From the NCBI RefSeq assembly GCF_025466085.1, contig NZ_JANLOD010000051.1, forward strand, positions 1 through 64,000: DNA of 64,000 nucleotides, read 5' to 3'. Source of the stretch: Pseudomonas sp. 14P_8.1_Bac3 (GTDB taxonomy: Bacteria; Pseudomonadota; Gammaproteobacteria; Pseudomonadales; Pseudomonadaceae). The translations under genes were made by a program, and so were the position numbers. Positions 53,239-63,702 of the stretch are shown here, piece by piece (position 1 is the stretch's first letter; each line of letters begins with the position of its first letter). The notes beneath the pieces were generated by a model, which was given only the letters and a program-made list of their open reading frames with translations, had not been told where the DNA came from and did no database searches.

Positions 53239-54180
53239 TTAACGGAACATCGCGCTGATCGATTCTTCATTGCTGATGCGGCGAACCGCTTCGGCAACCA
53301 CCGGCGCGATATCCAGTTGACGGATACGCGAGCAGGCTTGAGCAGCTGCGGACAACGGGATGGTGTTAGTGACCACCAGTTCGTCCAGCATGGAATTTTC
53401 AATGTTTTCGATCGCCCGACCGGACAGCACAGGGTGTGTGCAGTAGGCGAAAACCTTGGCAGCGCCATGCTCTTTCAGGGCCTTGGCCGCGTGGCACAGG
53501 GTGCCGGCGGTATCGACCATGTCATCGACCAGAATACAGGTACGCCCTTCGACATCACCGATGATATGCATCACTTCAGAGTGATTGGCTTTCTCACGGC
53601 GTTTGTCGATGATCCCGAGATCGACGCCCAGGGATTTGGCAACGGCACGTGCACGCACGACGCCGCCAATGTCCGGGGATACGATCATCAGGTTTTCGAA
53701 GCGCTGATCTTCAATGTCATCCACCAATACCGGGGAGCCGTAGATGTTATCTACCGGAATATCGAAGAAGCCCTGGATCTGGTCAGCATGCAGATCAACC
53801 GTGAGAACACGGTCGATGCCGACTACGGTGAGCATGTCAGCAACGACTTTCGCGCTGATAGCCACACGTGCGGAACGCGGACGGCGATCCTGACGGGCAT
53901 AACCAAAGTAAGGAATAACAGCAGTGATACGAGTAGCCGAGGAGCGGCGGAAGGCATCAGCCATCACTACCAGTTCCATCAGGTTATCGTTGGTCGGAGC
54001 GCAAGTCGGCTGAATAATGAAGACATCTTTACCGCGGACGTTTTCATTGATCTCGGCAGTAATTTCACCGTCGGAGAACTTACCGACAGAGATGTCACCG
54101 AGAGGGATATGCAGCTGACGTACGACACGCCGAGCCAGATCGGGGTTAGCGTTCCCCGTAAAGACCATCATCTTGGACAC
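53239..54180 (-). CDS. prs: Ribose-phosphate pyrophosphokinase
   Basis: Makes phosphoribosyl pyrophosphate from ribose 5-phosphate and ATP for nucleotide, His and Trp synthesis. The protein has 313 residues from the GTG at 54180 (reads [16 protein letters not shown]). The metal and ribose-binding motif [12 protein letters not shown] and the PRPP loop [12 protein letters not shown] are intact. The sequence is near-identical to the P. aeruginosa enzyme as I remember it. It follows the tRNA-Gln gene by 47 bases on the same strand, so one transcript may carry both. Confidence 0.96.
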   Translation of the reverse strand: MSKMMVFTGNANPDLARRVVRQLHIPLGDISVGKFSDGEITAEINENVRGKDVFIIQPTCAPTNDNLMELVVMADAFRRSSATRITAVIPYFGYARQDRRPRSARVAISAKVVADMLTVVGIDRVLTVDLHADQIQGFFDIPVDNIYGSPVLVDDIEDQRFENLMIVSPDIGGVVRARAVAKSLGVDLGIIDKRREKANHSEVMHIIGDVEGRTCILVDDMVDTAGTLCHAAKALKEHGAAKVFAYCTHPVLSGRAIENIENSMLDELVVTNTIPLSAAAQACSRIRQLDIAPVVAEAVRRISNEESISAMFR

Positions 54181-54227
54181 GCGCAGTACCTGAAGGCTGA
54201 GGGTATACCTGGATGAGTATAGGAAAA

Positions 54228-54302
54228 TGGCAGGGGCGGCTGGATTCGAACCAACGCATGGCAGGATCAAAACCTGCTGCCTTACCGCTTGGCGACGCCC
54301 CT
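54228..54302 (-). tRNA. tRNA-Gln (TTG anticodon)
   Basis: 75 bases including encoded CCA. Acceptor stem AGGGGCG pairs with CGCCCCT; the D-arm is GCCAAGCGGTAAGGC; the anticodon arm GCAGGTTTTGATCCTGC has TTG; the T-loop is TTCGAAT. Close to E. coli tRNA-Gln. Located between ispE and prs, its usual place in pseudomonads. Confidence 0.95.
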
Positions 54303-54338
54303 GTATCTGTTGCAACGAATACCCAGTATTCGGTTCCT

Positions 54339-55190
54339 TTAGAGCAGACTTTGCAGCTTGCGATGCAACATCGAAACGTTGCTTCCTTTTGCTACAAACC
54401 CTGTAAGGGTCTCTGTAAGAAGGGCCGAGACTTTATCAGCTTCAGCTTTGCTTGGGAAGCCCCCAAACACACAACTTCCAGTTCCGGTGAGTTTTGCTTC
54501 GGTAAATTTACCTAACAAATTCAATGCGTTACGAACATCTGGATAACGCCTTGCTACCACCGGTAAGCAGTCATTTCGACTGTTTCCCTTGGGAACGGGG
54601 CGCACTTTAATGGGAGGAGAGTTACGTGTCAACAGCGGATCTGAAAAAATTTCTGCTGTACTTACAGATACTTGCGGAACAAGCACGAGATACCACGGTT
54701 CTTCGGGTTCTACGGGGGTGAGTTTCTCTCCCACACCCTCGGCGAAAGCCGCGTGGCCACGCACGAAAACCGGGACGTCGGCGCCCAGCGTCAGGCCTAG
54801 CCCGGCCAGTTGGTCCTCATCCCAGCCCAGTTGCCAAAGGTGATTCAGACCGAGCAATGTCGTCGCGGCATTTGAGCTGCCGCCGCCGATGCCGCCGCCC
54901 ATGGGCAGGATTTTTTCGATCCAGATGTCGATGCCGAGCGAACAACCGGATTGCTCCTGAAGTTTTTTCGCCGCGCGAACAATCAGATTGTGGTCGTGGG
55001 GCACGCCCTCGAATTCGGTGTGCAGTTGAATCACGCCGTCGTCGCGCACGGCGAAAGTGATTTCATCGCCGTAGTCGAGAAACTGAAAAATCGTCTGCAG
55101 CTCGTGATAACCGTCTTCACGACGACCGAGAATGTGCAGCATCAGATTAAGTTTGGCCGGGGAGGGCAGCGTCAAGCGTGGGGTAGTCAT
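54339..55190 (-). CDS. ispE: 4-diphosphocytidyl-2-C-methyl-D-erythritol kinase
   Basis: GHMP kinase of the non-mevalonate isoprenoid pathway, 283 residues. The N-terminal motif [17 protein letters not shown] and the ATP-binding Gly-rich motif [18 protein letters not shown] (about residues 92-109) are typical. The ATG at 55190 has GGGG eight bases upstream; another ATG six bases earlier overlaps the lolB stop. lolB and ispE are adjacent and co-oriented, as in many gammaproteobacteria. Confidence 0.95.
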   Translation of the reverse strand: MTTPRLTLPSPAKLNLMLHILGRREDGYHELQTIFQFLDYGDEITFAVRDDGVIQLHTEFEGVPHDHNLIVRAAKKLQEQSGCSLGIDIWIEKILPMGGGIGGGSSNAATTLLGLNHLWQLGWDEDQLAGLGLTLGADVPVFVRGHAAFAEGVGEKLTPVEPEEPWYLVLVPQVSVSTAEIFSDPLLTRNSPPIKVRPVPKGNSRNDCLPVVARRYPDVRNALNLLGKFTEAKLTGTGSCVFGGFPSKAEADKVSALLTETLTGFVAKGSNVSMLHRKLQSLL

Positions 55191-55192
55191 GA

Positions 55193-55810
55193 TCATTGCC
55201 CCAGTTTGCGCGGTTGCCATTCCTTGATCACCAGCGTGACGTCAAGGTCGGCGCCGTGCAGCTTGATCCGCTCGGGAAGCCAGAAGCCGTTTTGTTCGGC
55301 ATAACTCAGGTATTCGACTTGCCAGCCATCCTGATCGAGATTGGCCAGGCGGCTGTCGCCGTCCAGCGTCAGGCGACTCTTGCTGTCCGGCGCCGGAAGC
55401 CCGCGGACCCACCAGGCCAGGTGCGATACCGGCAGCTTCCAGCCCAGCTGTTCTTCGAGCAGTTGCTCCGGTGTCGTTGCTTCGTAGCGTCCCTGGTTAG
55501 CCACTTCCAGCGAGACCTTGCCCGGGCGACCGGTCAGGCGTGCGGCGCCGCGACCCAGCGGCCCGGAAAGGCGGATGTCGTAGTAATCCTGTCGTTGCAG
55601 CCAGAACAAGGTGCCGCTGCCCGAATCCTTCGGTGCGCGAATGCCGATCTTGCCGTTGATCTGCCAGCCATCAAGGCCGGTCAGTTGCTGTTTGTGCTCG
55701 CGCCATTGGGCCGGGTCGCCCTGGCCCTGAACCGATTCGCGAGCGCCGAAGCCCGCGCAACCGGCGAGCAGGGCGATGAAACTGAACACGATGAAGTGGC
55801 GCAAAAACAT
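55193..55810 (-). CDS. lolB: Outer-membrane lipoprotein receptor LolB
   Basis: Receives lipoproteins from LolA and inserts them into the outer membrane, 205 residues. The signal peptide ends in the lipobox LLAGC (Cys18), so LolB is itself a lipoprotein. The sequence [40 protein letters not shown] is the characteristic first beta sheet. Directly follows the TPR lipoprotein gene by four bases and precedes ispE. Confidence 0.94.
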   Translation of the reverse strand: MFLRHFIVFSFIALLAGCAGFGARESVQGQGDPAQWREHKQQLTGLDGWQINGKIGIRAPKDSGSGTLFWLQRQDYYDIRLSGPLGRGAARLTGRPGKVSLEVANQGRYEATTPEQLLEEQLGWKLPVSHLAWWVRGLPAPDSKSRLTLDGDSRLANLDQDGWQVEYLSYAEQNGFWLPERIKLHGADLDVTLVIKEWQPRKLGQ

Positions 55811-55814
55811 AATC

Positions 55815-57539
55815 TTAAAGAGTCTCTGATCCGGTCAGGCGTTTGATGGTGCCGCGCAGGAGTGGGCTGTCGGGTTGATCCTTGAGGAACTTGCCCCAGA
55901 TTTGCCTGGCTTCCCGTTGCTTGCCGTTGGCCCACAGGACTTCACCAAGGTGAGCGGCGACTTCCTGGTCGGGGAAGCGATCCAGCGCCTTACGCAGCAG
56001 GCGTTCGGCTTCGTCGAGGTTGCCCATGCGGTAATTGACCCAGCCGAGGCTGTCGAGTACCGCCGGATCTTCCGGATTGATCTGGTGCGCCTGTTCGATC
56101 AGGGCCTTGGCTTCGGCATACCGCGTCGTGCGATCGGAAAGGGTGTAGCCGAGGGCGTTGAGCGCCATCGCATTGTCCGGGTCGCGCTTGATGATCAGGC
56201 GCAGGTCTTTTTCCATCTGTGCCAGGTCGTTGCGTTTTTCCGCCTGCATGGCGCGGGTATACAACAGATTCAGATCGTCCGGGTATTGCTGCAAGGCTTT
56301 TTGCAGAACACCCCAGGCCTTGTCCTCCTGTTTATTCGCGGACAGGGTTTCGGCTTCGATCAAATACAGCTGGATCGCGTAGTCGGGCTGTTCATCGCGC
56401 TGGGTCGCCAGGCGACTTTGTGCTTCGGCCGTCTTGCCGTTGTTCATCAGGATATCGGCCTGACGCAATTGCGCCGGCAGGAAATCGTTGCCCGGCCCGA
56501 CCTGGGCATATTCGATCAATGCGCCCTGGGGATCGTTGCGCTCTTCAGCGATGCGCCCGAGATTCAGGTGTGCCGAATCGACATGGCTTTCCCGTGCGAT
56601 CAGGTCTTCAAGATAGCCCTTGGCCTCGTCCCAGGCCTTGGCTTCCAGGCACACCAGCGCCAGGGAATAACGCAGCTCGTCGTCTTCGGGGTACTGCTGA
56701 ACCAGGCTGGAGAACTCGGCTTTGGCGTCGTCCATGCGGTCCTGTTCGACCAGCGTGCGCGCGTAGGTCAGGCGCAGCCGTTTGTCGTCCGGGTATTTTT
56801 TGATGCTTTTTTGCAGCAGCGGCAAGGCTTCATCGCCGCGGTTGAGGGTTTGCAGCAGGCGTGCGCGCAGCAGGATCGGCGCGATTTCGCCTTCGTCCGG
56901 CGGATTGTCTTCCAGCAGGGTCAACGCGCCTTTACTGTCGCCGTCCTGTTGCATCAACAAGGCCTTGCCGAAAATCAGCTGGCTGTTGTTCGGATGACGC
57001 TGCAACAAGCGGTCAAAACTTTTCATCAGGCCGTTGCGGGTTTCCTGATCGGTATCGGCCGCGGACAGGGCGAGGAAGTCGAAATGCGTGTCGCCCTTGC
57101 CTTGCAGAACTTTCTCCATATAGACCATGGAGTCGTCATAGCGACCGGCGCGCGCCAGTTGCACGGCGGCAGCCCGTTGCGCCTCGAGGTCGTCCGGCGC
57201 GTTTTTCGCCCAGATCAGTGCCGTGTCCAGCGCGGCCTGATCGGCGCCCAGGTATTCGGCGATGCGGAATGCCCGCTCGGAGATGCCTGGGTCCTGGGTG
57301 TTGATGGCCTGGGTCACGTAGTTGTCCAGGGCAATGTCGAAACGATTGCGCTGGCCAGCCAGTTCGGCGCTCAACAGGCTGAAGACGGTTTCTTCGCTGA
57401 ATGAGCTGTAGACCTTGGGCTTTTCAGGGGCCGGAGTGCTGTCTTCGACCGGCGGCGTACCGTCCGACGAAACGGGTGCCATGGCCTGGCAGCCGCTGAG
57501 GAAGACAAAAGCGAGGAGCAACGCGGAAGATCTATTCAT
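55815..57539 (-). CDS. TPR-repeat outer-membrane lipoprotein
   Basis: Lipoprotein of 574 residues: signal peptide with lipobox FLSGC (Cys17), a short Pro/Ser linker, then tetratricopeptide repeats over most of the length, easily seen as repeated A-x-x-L/Y-G-x-A patterns (for example [31 protein letters not shown]). Such helical scaffolds bind partner proteins in the periplasm. It sits upstream of lolB, with which it is probably co-transcribed; in P. aeruginosa a homologue occupies the same place. Specific function unknown. Confidence 0.88.
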   Translation of the reverse strand: MNRSSALLLAFVFLSGCQAMAPVSSDGTPPVEDSTPAPEKPKVYSSFSEETVFSLLSAELAGQRNRFDIALDNYVTQAINTQDPGISERAFRIAEYLGADQAALDTALIWAKNAPDDLEAQRAAAVQLARAGRYDDSMVYMEKVLQGKGDTHFDFLALSAADTDQETRNGLMKSFDRLLQRHPNNSQLIFGKALLMQQDGDSKGALTLLEDNPPDEGEIAPILLRARLLQTLNRGDEALPLLQKSIKKYPDDKRLRLTYARTLVEQDRMDDAKAEFSSLVQQYPEDDELRYSLALVCLEAKAWDEAKGYLEDLIARESHVDSAHLNLGRIAEERNDPQGALIEYAQVGPGNDFLPAQLRQADILMNNGKTAEAQSRLATQRDEQPDYAIQLYLIEAETLSANKQEDKAWGVLQKALQQYPDDLNLLYTRAMQAEKRNDLAQMEKDLRLIIKRDPDNAMALNALGYTLSDRTTRYAEAKALIEQAHQINPEDPAVLDSLGWVNYRMGNLDEAERLLRKALDRFPDQEVAAHLGEVLWANGKQREARQIWGKFLKDQPDSPLLRGTIKRLTGSETL

Positions 57540-57851
57540 ATAGGAAGAGGACGACTAACCTGCGGTCGGATCATCATGACACAAGCCTTCGGTCAAACAT
57601 AACCGCCCGGCCATTTTCCCTTCGACGCCGCTCGATGCAGGAGCTGGCTCGCCAGCGATGGACTGACCAGCACCGCAACCTTGAGCATAAACACCTCATC
57701 GTTAACGACCATGGCCGGCAAGGCAGCGGTGTAAACGAGAACCGCTCGCAAGCCAGGGCGTCATCTACCAGGGCGATAGACATCGAGTGGTTGTTCTGAG
57801 TCAGACGAAGTAGGACAATTGCCGGCTTCACGTCACCATCAGCGACCTTGA
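57540..57851. other. Divergent spacer upstream of hemA
   Basis: 312 bases between the TPR lipoprotein gene and hemA. A REP fragment (AGGAGCTGGCTCGCCAGCGA, about 57640-57659) is present. Promoters for both directions are expected, but I found no convincing consensus site, riboswitch or small gene. Confidence 0.5.
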
Positions 57852-59141
57852 ATGGCCTTCCTTGCACTCGGTATTAACCACAAGACTGCTTCAGTAGACG
57901 TCCGCGAGCGCGTGGCCTTTACCCCTGAGCAGCTGGTTGAGGCCTTGCAGCAGCTCTGCCGACTCACCGACAGCCGCGAAGCTGCGATCCTCTCCACCTG
58001 CAATCGCAGTGAACTCTATATAGAACAGGATCACCTTTCGGCTGACATCGTGCTGCGCTGGCTGGCCGATTATCACCATTTGAGCCTCGACGAACTGCGC
58101 GCGAGCAGTTATGTGCACGAAGATGATGCGGCAGTTCGTCACATGATGCGGGTCGCTTCCGGGCTCGACTCGCTGGTACTGGGCGAACCGCAGATCCTCG
58201 GCCAGATGAAATCGGCCTACGCGGTGGCGCGTGAAGCCGGCACCATCGGCCCGCTGCTCGGGCGTCTGTTCCAGGCGACGTTCAACGCCGCCAAGCAGGT
58301 GCGTACCGACACCGCGATTGGCGAAAACCCGGTGTCCGTGGCGTTTGCCGCGGTCAGCCTGGCGAAACAGATTTTCAGCGACTTGCAGCGCAGCCAGGCC
58401 TTGTTGATCGGCGCTGGCGAAACCATCACCCTGGTCGCCCGCCATCTGCACGAGTTGGGCGTGAAACGCATCGTCGTCGCCAACCGCACGCTGGAACGCG
58501 CGAGCATGCTCGCCGAGCAGTTCGGTGCCCATGCCGTGTTGCTGTCGGACATCCCCGCCGAACTGGTGCGCAGCGACATCGTCATCAGTTCCACCGCCAG
58601 CCAGTTGCCGATCCTCGGCAAGGGCGCGGTGGAAAGTGCCTTGAAGCTGCGCAAGCACAAGCCGATCTTCATGGTGGACATCGCCGTTCCACGGGATATC
58701 GAGCCCGAGGTCGGCGAGCTGGACGACGTTTACCTCTACAGCGTCGACGATCTCCACGAAGTGGTCGCCGAGAACCTCAAGAGCCGCCAGGGCGCTGCCC
58801 AAGCGGCGGAGGAGATGGTCTCGGTCGGCGCCGAGGACTTCATGGTCCGCCTGCGCGAACTGGCGGCGGTGGATGTGCTCAAGGCCTATCGTCAACAAAG
58901 CGAGCGCATGCGTGACGAAGAATTGCAGAAGGCCCAGCGGATGCTGGCCAACGGCAGCAGCGCCGAAGACGTGCTGGCGCAACTGGCGCGCGGCCTGACC
59001 AATAAACTCTTGCACGCGCCCAGCGTTCAATTGAAAAAGCTCTCTGCCGAAGGTCGCCTCGACGCACTGGCCATGGCCCAGGAACTCTTTGCCCTCGGTG
59101 AGGGCTCATCGGATAGCTTTTCGGATAAAAAACCGCAATGA
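57852..59141 (+). CDS. hemA: Glutamyl-tRNA reductase
   Basis: First enzyme of the C5 heme pathway: reduces glutamyl-tRNA to glutamate-1-semialdehyde using NADPH. The protein has 429 residues; catalytic Cys50 lies in STCNRSELY, substrate-binding His in [13 protein letters not shown], and the NADPH motif in [15 protein letters not shown]. It starts an operon with prfA, prmC, moeB and murI and overlaps prfA by four bases (ATGA). Confidence 0.96.
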   Translation: MAFLALGINHKTASVDVRERVAFTPEQLVEALQQLCRLTDSREAAILSTCNRSELYIEQDHLSADIVLRWLADYHHLSLDELRASSYVHEDDAAVRHMMRVASGLDSLVLGEPQILGQMKSAYAVAREAGTIGPLLGRLFQATFNAAKQVRTDTAIGENPVSVAFAAVSLAKQIFSDLQRSQALLIGAGETITLVARHLHELGVKRIVVANRTLERASMLAEQFGAHAVLLSDIPAELVRSDIVISSTASQLPILGKGAVESALKLRKHKPIFMVDIAVPRDIEPEVGELDDVYLYSVDDLHEVVAENLKSRQGAAQAAEEMVSVGAEDFMVRLRELAAVDVLKAYRQQSERMRDEELQKAQRMLANGSSAEDVLAQLARGLTNKLLHAPSVQLKKLSAEGRLDALAMAQELFALGEGSSDSFSDKKPQ

Positions 59142-60217
59142 AAGCGTCACTGCTCAATAAGCTGGACATCCTCCAGGATCGTTTCGAGGAATTGACCGCC
59201 TTGCTTGGCGACGGCGAGGTCATTTCCGATCAGAACAAATTCCGCGCCTACTCCAAGGAGTACGCGGAAGTCGAGCCGATCGTCGACACCTATAAACAGT
59301 TGCTCAAGGTGCAAAGCGACCTCGAAGGCGCCCAGGCCCTGCTCAAGGACAGCGACCCGGACATGCGCGAAATGGCCGTGGAAGAAGTCCGCGAAGCCAA
59401 GGAGCAACTGATCGAAATCGAAGCCAGCCTGCAACGGCTGTTGCTGCCGAAGGACCCGAATGACGGGCGCAACGTGTTTCTGGAAATCCGCGCCGGCACC
59501 GGTGGCGACGAGGCGGCGATCTTCTCCGGCGACCTGTTCCGCATGTATTCGCGCTACGCCGAGCGTCGCGGCTGGCGAGTGGAAATCCTCTCGGAGAACA
59601 TCGGCGAGCACGGCGGCTATAAAGAAGTCATCGCCCGGGTCGAGGGCGACAACGTCTACGGCAAGCTCAAATTCGAATCCGGCGCGCACCGCGTGCAACG
59701 GGTTCCGGCCACGGAATCCCAGGGCCGCATCCACACCTCGGCCTGCACCGTGGCGGTATTGCCCGAGCCGGACGAGCAGGAAGCGATCGAGATCAACCCC
59801 GCAGATTTGCGCATCGACACCTATCGTTCATCCGGTGCGGGTGGTCAGCACGTCAACAAGACCGACTCGGCAATCCGCATCACGCACTTGCCGTCCGGTA
59901 TCGTCGTCGAGTGCCAGGAAGAACGCTCGCAGCACAAGAACCGCGCGCGGGCGATGTCCTGGCTGTCGGCCAAGCTCAACGACCAGCAAACCAGTGCTGC
60001 GGCCAATGCCATCGCCAGCGAGCGTAAGTTGCTGGTGGGGTCGGGTGATCGCTCCGAGCGCATCCGCACCTACAACTTTGCCCAGGGTCGGGTCACCGAT
60101 CACCGGGTCAACCTGACCCTGTATTCCCTCGACGAAATCCTCGCCGGCGGTGTCGATGCCGTGATCGAGCCGTTGCTGGCCGAATATCAAGCTGACCAAC
60201 TGGCGGCCATCGAATGA
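59138..60217 (+). CDS. prfA: Peptide chain release factor 1
   Basis: Recognises UAA and UAG and triggers peptide release, 359 residues. The methylated GGQ motif is in [15 protein letters not shown] near residue 233 and the codon-recognition tripeptide (PAT) is at [10 protein letters not shown]. It overlaps hemA and prmC by four bases each. Its modifying enzyme PrmC is encoded next. Confidence 0.97.
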   Translation: MKASLLNKLDILQDRFEELTALLGDGEVISDQNKFRAYSKEYAEVEPIVDTYKQLLKVQSDLEGAQALLKDSDPDMREMAVEEVREAKEQLIEIEASLQRLLLPKDPNDGRNVFLEIRAGTGGDEAAIFSGDLFRMYSRYAERRGWRVEILSENIGEHGGYKEVIARVEGDNVYGKLKFESGAHRVQRVPATESQGRIHTSACTVAVLPEPDEQEAIEINPADLRIDTYRSSGAGGQHVNKTDSAIRITHLPSGIVVECQEERSQHKNRARAMSWLSAKLNDQQTSAAANAIASERKLLVGSGDRSERIRTYNFAQGRVTDHRVNLTLYSLDEILAGGVDAVIEPLLAEYQADQLAAIE

Positions 60218-61044
60218 CGATCATTGCCAGTGTTTTGCGCGCCGCTGATTTGCCCGACTCGCCGACGGCGCGCCTGGACGCCGAATTGCTGCTGGCCGCG
60301 GCATTGGGCAAGTCCCGCAGTTTCCTGCACACCTGGCCGGAGCGCATTGTCCCGAGCGACGCCGCACTGAAGTTCGGCGAGTACCTGCAACGCCGTCGTG
60401 GCGGTGAACCGGTGGCCTATATTCTCGGCCAGCAAGGTTTCTGGAAGCTCGACCTGGAAGTTGCGCCGCACACGCTGATCCCGCGCCCGGACACGGAATT
60501 GCTGGTGGAAGCCGCGCTGGAATTATTGCCAGCCACGCCGGCGAAGGTCCTCGATCTCGGCACCGGCAGCGGCGCTATCGCCCTGGCCCTGGCCAGCGAG
60601 CGCCCGGCGTGGAACGTGACAGCGGTGGATCGCGTGATCGAAGCCGTGGCCCTGGCCGAGCGCAATCGCCAACGCCTGCACCTGCATAACGCCAGCGTGC
60701 TGAACAGCCACTGGTTCAGCGCACTGGAAGGTCAGCGTTTTCAGTTGATCATCAGCAACCCGCCTTACATTGCATCGGCCGATCCGCATCTGGCGGAAGG
60801 CGATGTGCGCTTCGAGCCGGTCAGCGCGCTGGTGGCCGGTGTCGATGGGCTTGACGATTTGCGCCTGATCGTCGCCCAGGCCCCGGATCACCTTGAAGCG
60901 GGCGGCTGGCTGATGCTGGAACACGGTTACGACCAGGCCGCGGCCGTGCGCGATTTGCTGCAGGCCCGCGGCTTTGATGACGTCCACAGTCGCACCGATC
61001 TGGGCGGCCACCAACGGATCAGCCTGGGGCGCCTGCCGTGCTGA
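60214..61044 (+). CDS. prmC: Release factor glutamine methyltransferase
   Basis: Methylates the Gln of the GGQ motif in release factors, 276 residues. The SAM-binding motif [15 protein letters not shown] (around residue 113) and the NPPY glutamine-binding motif (SNPPYIAS, around 185) are present. The start overlaps prfA by four bases and its end overlaps moeB by seven. Confidence 0.96.
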   Translation: MTIIASVLRAADLPDSPTARLDAELLLAAALGKSRSFLHTWPERIVPSDAALKFGEYLQRRRGGEPVAYILGQQGFWKLDLEVAPHTLIPRPDTELLVEAALELLPATPAKVLDLGTGSGAIALALASERPAWNVTAVDRVIEAVALAERNRQRLHLHNASVLNSHWFSALEGQRFQLIISNPPYIASADPHLAEGDVRFEPVSALVAGVDGLDDLRLIVAQAPDHLEAGGWLMLEHGYDQAAAVRDLLQARGFDDVHSRTDLGGHQRISLGRLPC

Positions 61045-61793
61045 GTGATCAGGAATTATTGCGCTACAGTCGGCAGATTCTGTTGCAGCACGTCGACATC
61101 GACGGTCAGTTGCGACTCAAAGACAGCCGCGTGCTGATCGTCGGCCTCGGCGGGCTCGGTTCACCGGTTGCGCTGTATCTCGCTGCCGCAGGTGTGGGCG
61201 AGTTGCATCTGGCGGACTTCGACACCGTCGACCTGACCAACCTGCAACGTCAGATCGTCCACGACACCGACAGCGTTGGCCTGGGCAAAGTCGATTCGGC
61301 GATTCGTCGTCTGAGCGCAATCAATCCTGATATCCAATTGATCGCCCATCGCACCGCGCTGGATGAAGATTCCCTGGCCGCTGCAGTGGCGGCGGTGGAC
61401 CTGGTCCTCGACTGCTCGGACAATTTCTCCACCCGTGAAGCGGTCAACGCCGCGTGCGTAGCCGCCGTTAAACCGCTGGTCAGCGGCGCGGCGATTCGCC
61501 TCGAAGGGCAATTGTCGGTGTTCGACCCGCGTCGCCCGGAAAGCCCCTGTTACCACTGTTTATACGGGCACGGCAGTGAAGCCGAACTGACGTGCAGTGA
61601 GGCCGGCGTGATCGGGCCGCTGGTGGGATTGGTCGGCAGCCTTCAGGCACTGGAAGCGATGAAAGTGCTGGTGGGCTTCGGCGAGCCGCTGGTGGGGCGC
61701 TTGTTGTTGATCGACGCCCTGGGCTCGCGCTTTCGTGAACTGCGGGTCAAGCGCGATCCGGGTTGCAGCGTGTGTGGGTCGAAACATGCGTGA
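61038..61793 (+). CDS. moeB: MoeB/ThiF-type adenylyltransferase
   Basis: Activates the C-terminus of the small sulfur carrier MoaD by adenylation for molybdopterin synthesis, 251 residues from a GTG. The nucleotide motif [18 protein letters not shown], the DLTNLQRQ stretch with catalytic Arg and Asp, and two CxxC zinc pairs (CYHC near 171 and CSVC near the C-terminus) are seen. ThiF for thiamine is the alternative; no moa or thi gene is adjacent, but moeB here matches the usual pseudomonad order. It overlaps murI by eight bases. Confidence 0.9.
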   Translation: MLSDQELLRYSRQILLQHVDIDGQLRLKDSRVLIVGLGGLGSPVALYLAAAGVGELHLADFDTVDLTNLQRQIVHDTDSVGLGKVDSAIRRLSAINPDIQLIAHRTALDEDSLAAAVAAVDLVLDCSDNFSTREAVNAACVAAVKPLVSGAAIRLEGQLSVFDPRRPESPCYHCLYGHGSEAELTCSEAGVIGPLVGLVGSLQALEAMKVLVGFGEPLVGRLLLIDALGSRFRELRVKRDPGCSVCGSKHA

Positions 61794-62577
61794 AGCGCCG
61801 ATTGGCGTATTCGACTCCGGCGTGGGTGGGCTGTCGGTGCTGGCCGAGATCCAGCGATTGTTGCCCAACGAAACGCTGTTGTACGTCGCCGACTGCGGCC
61901 ATGTTCCCTACGGCGAGAAAACTCCGGAATTCATTCGGGATCGTTGCAGCGTGATGGCCGGATTTTTCCAGCTGCAGGGCGCCAAGGCACTCGTGCTGGC
62001 CTGCAACACGGCGACGGTGGCGGGTGTCGCTGACTTGCGTCGTGATTATCCGCAATGGCCCATCGTTGGCATGGAGCCGGCCGTCAAGCCGGCTGCGGCC
62101 GCCACCCGCAGCGGCGTCGTTGGTGTGCTCGCCACCACCGGCACCTTGCAGAGTGCCAGGTTCGCCGCGCTGCTCGATCGTTTCGCCACCGATGTGCGGG
62201 TCATCACTCAACCATGCCCCGGGCTGGTGGAGCTGATCGAGAATGGCGATTTGCACAGTCCCGTGCTGCGCGAGTTACTGGCCAGCTACGTCCGGCCGCT
62301 GCTCGCCGCCGGTTGCGACACGATAATTCTCGGCTGCACGCATTACCCCTTCCTAAAGCCGTTGCTTAAGCAGATGATCCCGGAGGACATCAGCCTGATC
62401 GACACCGGCGCCGCGGTAGCACGACAATTGCAACGTCTGTTGGCCGAGCGCGAATTGCTCGCTGATGGTCCCCCTCGTCCCGCGCGATTCTGGACGAGTG
62501 CCGATCCGGATCATTTCAAAAATGTGTTGCCCGTCCTATGGAATTCGACGGGTATTGTGCAAAGCTTCAACTTGTAA
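61786..62577 (+). CDS. murI: Glutamate racemase
   Basis: Makes D-glutamate for peptidoglycan, 263 residues from [18 protein letters not shown]. The two catalytic cysteines are in LACNTATV and GCTHYPFL, with substrate-binding DSGVGG and YGEKTPE near the N-terminus. Start overlaps the end of moeB. Last gene of the hemA operon; no strong terminator follows. Confidence 0.96.
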   Translation: MREAPIGVFDSGVGGLSVLAEIQRLLPNETLLYVADCGHVPYGEKTPEFIRDRCSVMAGFFQLQGAKALVLACNTATVAGVADLRRDYPQWPIVGMEPAVKPAAAATRSGVVGVLATTGTLQSARFAALLDRFATDVRVITQPCPGLVELIENGDLHSPVLRELLASYVRPLLAAGCDTIILGCTHYPFLKPLLKQMIPEDISLIDTGAAVARQLQRLLAERELLADGPPRPARFWTSADPDHFKNVLPVLWNSTGIVQSFNL

Positions 62578-62694
62578 AAAAAATGTGAAATTGGGGATTT
62601 AACGCTGAACTTCTGAATCAGCGCTGACTTCTATAGCTTTGACGGTTGAGCTTCAAAAAAAACTTAACGAAATGATCGGAAAAGGATGTTTCTA

Positions 62695-63213
62695 GTGAAG
62701 AGACTATTCTGCTTGGCTGCGATTGCGGCCGCACTACTGGGGCACAGTTTTACCGCACAGGCGGCAGGCGTGGAGTTCGGGGTCGGTCAGACCAGCGATT
62801 CGACCATGACCTATCGGCTGGGCATGCAATTCGACTGGGACAAGAGCTGGTTGCAAAGTGACGTCGGTCGACTGACCGGTTACTGGAGTGGTGCCTACAC
62901 CTATTGGGAAGGCGACAAGACCTCCAGCAACAACAGCCTGTCGTTCTCGCCGGTGTTCGTTTATGAGTTTGCCGGTCAGAACATCAAGCCCTATGTCGAA
63001 GCGGGGATTGGCGTAGCGTTTTTCTCTAACACTAAACTTGAAGACAACAACATCGGCCAGTCCTTTCAGTTCGAGGACCGTATTGGTTTTGGTCTGCGCT
63101 TCGCCGGCGGACATGAAGTCGGCATTCGCGCGACGCACTATTCCAATGCCGGTCTGAGCAGTAACAACGACGGTGTGGAGAGTTACGCGCTGCACTACAC
63201 GATGCCGTTGTAA
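62695..63213 (+). CDS. pagL: Lipid A 3-O-deacylase PagL
   Basis: Outer-membrane beta-barrel enzyme that removes the 3-linked acyl chain of lipid A, reducing its endotoxic activity. The protein has 172 residues from the GTG at 62695, chosen because AAGGA lies eight bases upstream; an ATG at 62686 overlaps that site. The signal peptide ends in TAQA. The catalytic triad is His148, Ser150 and Glu162 (THYSNAG, GVESY), one residue off the mature numbering I recall for P. aeruginosa PagL. Position after murI is the same as in P. aeruginosa. The spacer 62578-62694 is AT-rich. Confidence 0.92.
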   Translation: MKRLFCLAAIAAALLGHSFTAQAAGVEFGVGQTSDSTMTYRLGMQFDWDKSWLQSDVGRLTGYWSGAYTYWEGDKTSSNNSLSFSPVFVYEFAGQNIKPYVEAGIGVAFFSNTKLEDNNIGQSFQFEDRIGFGLRFAGGHEVGIRATHYSNAGLSSNNDGVESYALHYTMPL

Positions 63214-63230
63214 GAACGCTGCAAGAACCC

Positions 63231-63320
63231 TGTGGGAGCGGGCTTGCTCGCGAAGGCGGACGGTCATTCAACATCGGCGTTGAGTGTTCAGCCGCTTTCG
63301 CGAGCAAGCCCGCTCCCACA
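63231..63320. repeat. REPIN, GTGGGAGCGGGCTTGCTCGCGA type
   Basis: Arms at 63231-63259 and 63292-63320 match as inverse complements in 28 of 29 positions, with a 32-base centre. The core (GGGCTTGC) differs from that of the REPIN near 50.5 kb, so it belongs to a different REP subfamily. It lies between the convergent stops of pagL and the Cys-cluster gene. Confidence 0.88.
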
Positions 63321-63343
63321 TTGGTATTTGGGTAGCCCAAAGA

Positions 63344-63649
63344 TCAGCGATACGCCGTGCTGATCCCCTGGCGCTCTTCAATGCACTCCGGCGCCCCCAT
63401 CTCGAATTCCCGGCAGATCAGCGGGCGTTGCTCGTAGATCGTGCACAGCATGCTGTTACGATCCAGCGCGGCGCACCAGCCGTCGTCCAGCCGCAGCATG
63501 ACTTCCCCACCCCAATCATCGGTATCGATAAAGCGTTCGGGCACGCCCGTGTCGGTGATCAGCATGACTTCGAGCTGGCAACAGCAAGCTGCGCAGGTCG
63601 AGCAAGTGACCGCCGGCTCGGCGATTTGCGTGTGGGGAATGGTTTTCAT
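63344..63649 (-). CDS. YkgJ-type Cys-cluster protein
   Basis: Small cytoplasmic protein of 101 residues from MKTIPHTQIAEP. It has the N-terminal pattern C-x2-C-x2-CCC (residues 16-24), then RPLICREFEMG with another Cys, features of the YkgJ family of zinc- or iron-binding Cys-cluster proteins of unknown function. The longer upstream frame (to 63964) overlaps the DUF2878 gene in another frame and is not credible. Convergent to pagL with a REPIN between them. Confidence 0.8.
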   Translation of the reverse strand: MKTIPHTQIAEPAVTCSTCAACCCQLEVMLITDTGVPERFIDTDDWGGEVMLRLDDGWCAALDRNSMLCTIYEQRPLICREFEMGAPECIEERQGISTAYR

Positions 63650-63702
63650 GGCGCGCAGTGTAGGCCAGTCGGCGCTTGCCGTGTGAAAGGTCTGACAGAC
63701 GT

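Noticed and set aside
57540-57851. Heme-responsive leader or riboswitch before hemA
   Set aside because: No conserved fold, long stem or terminator/antiterminator pair could be drawn in this spacer.
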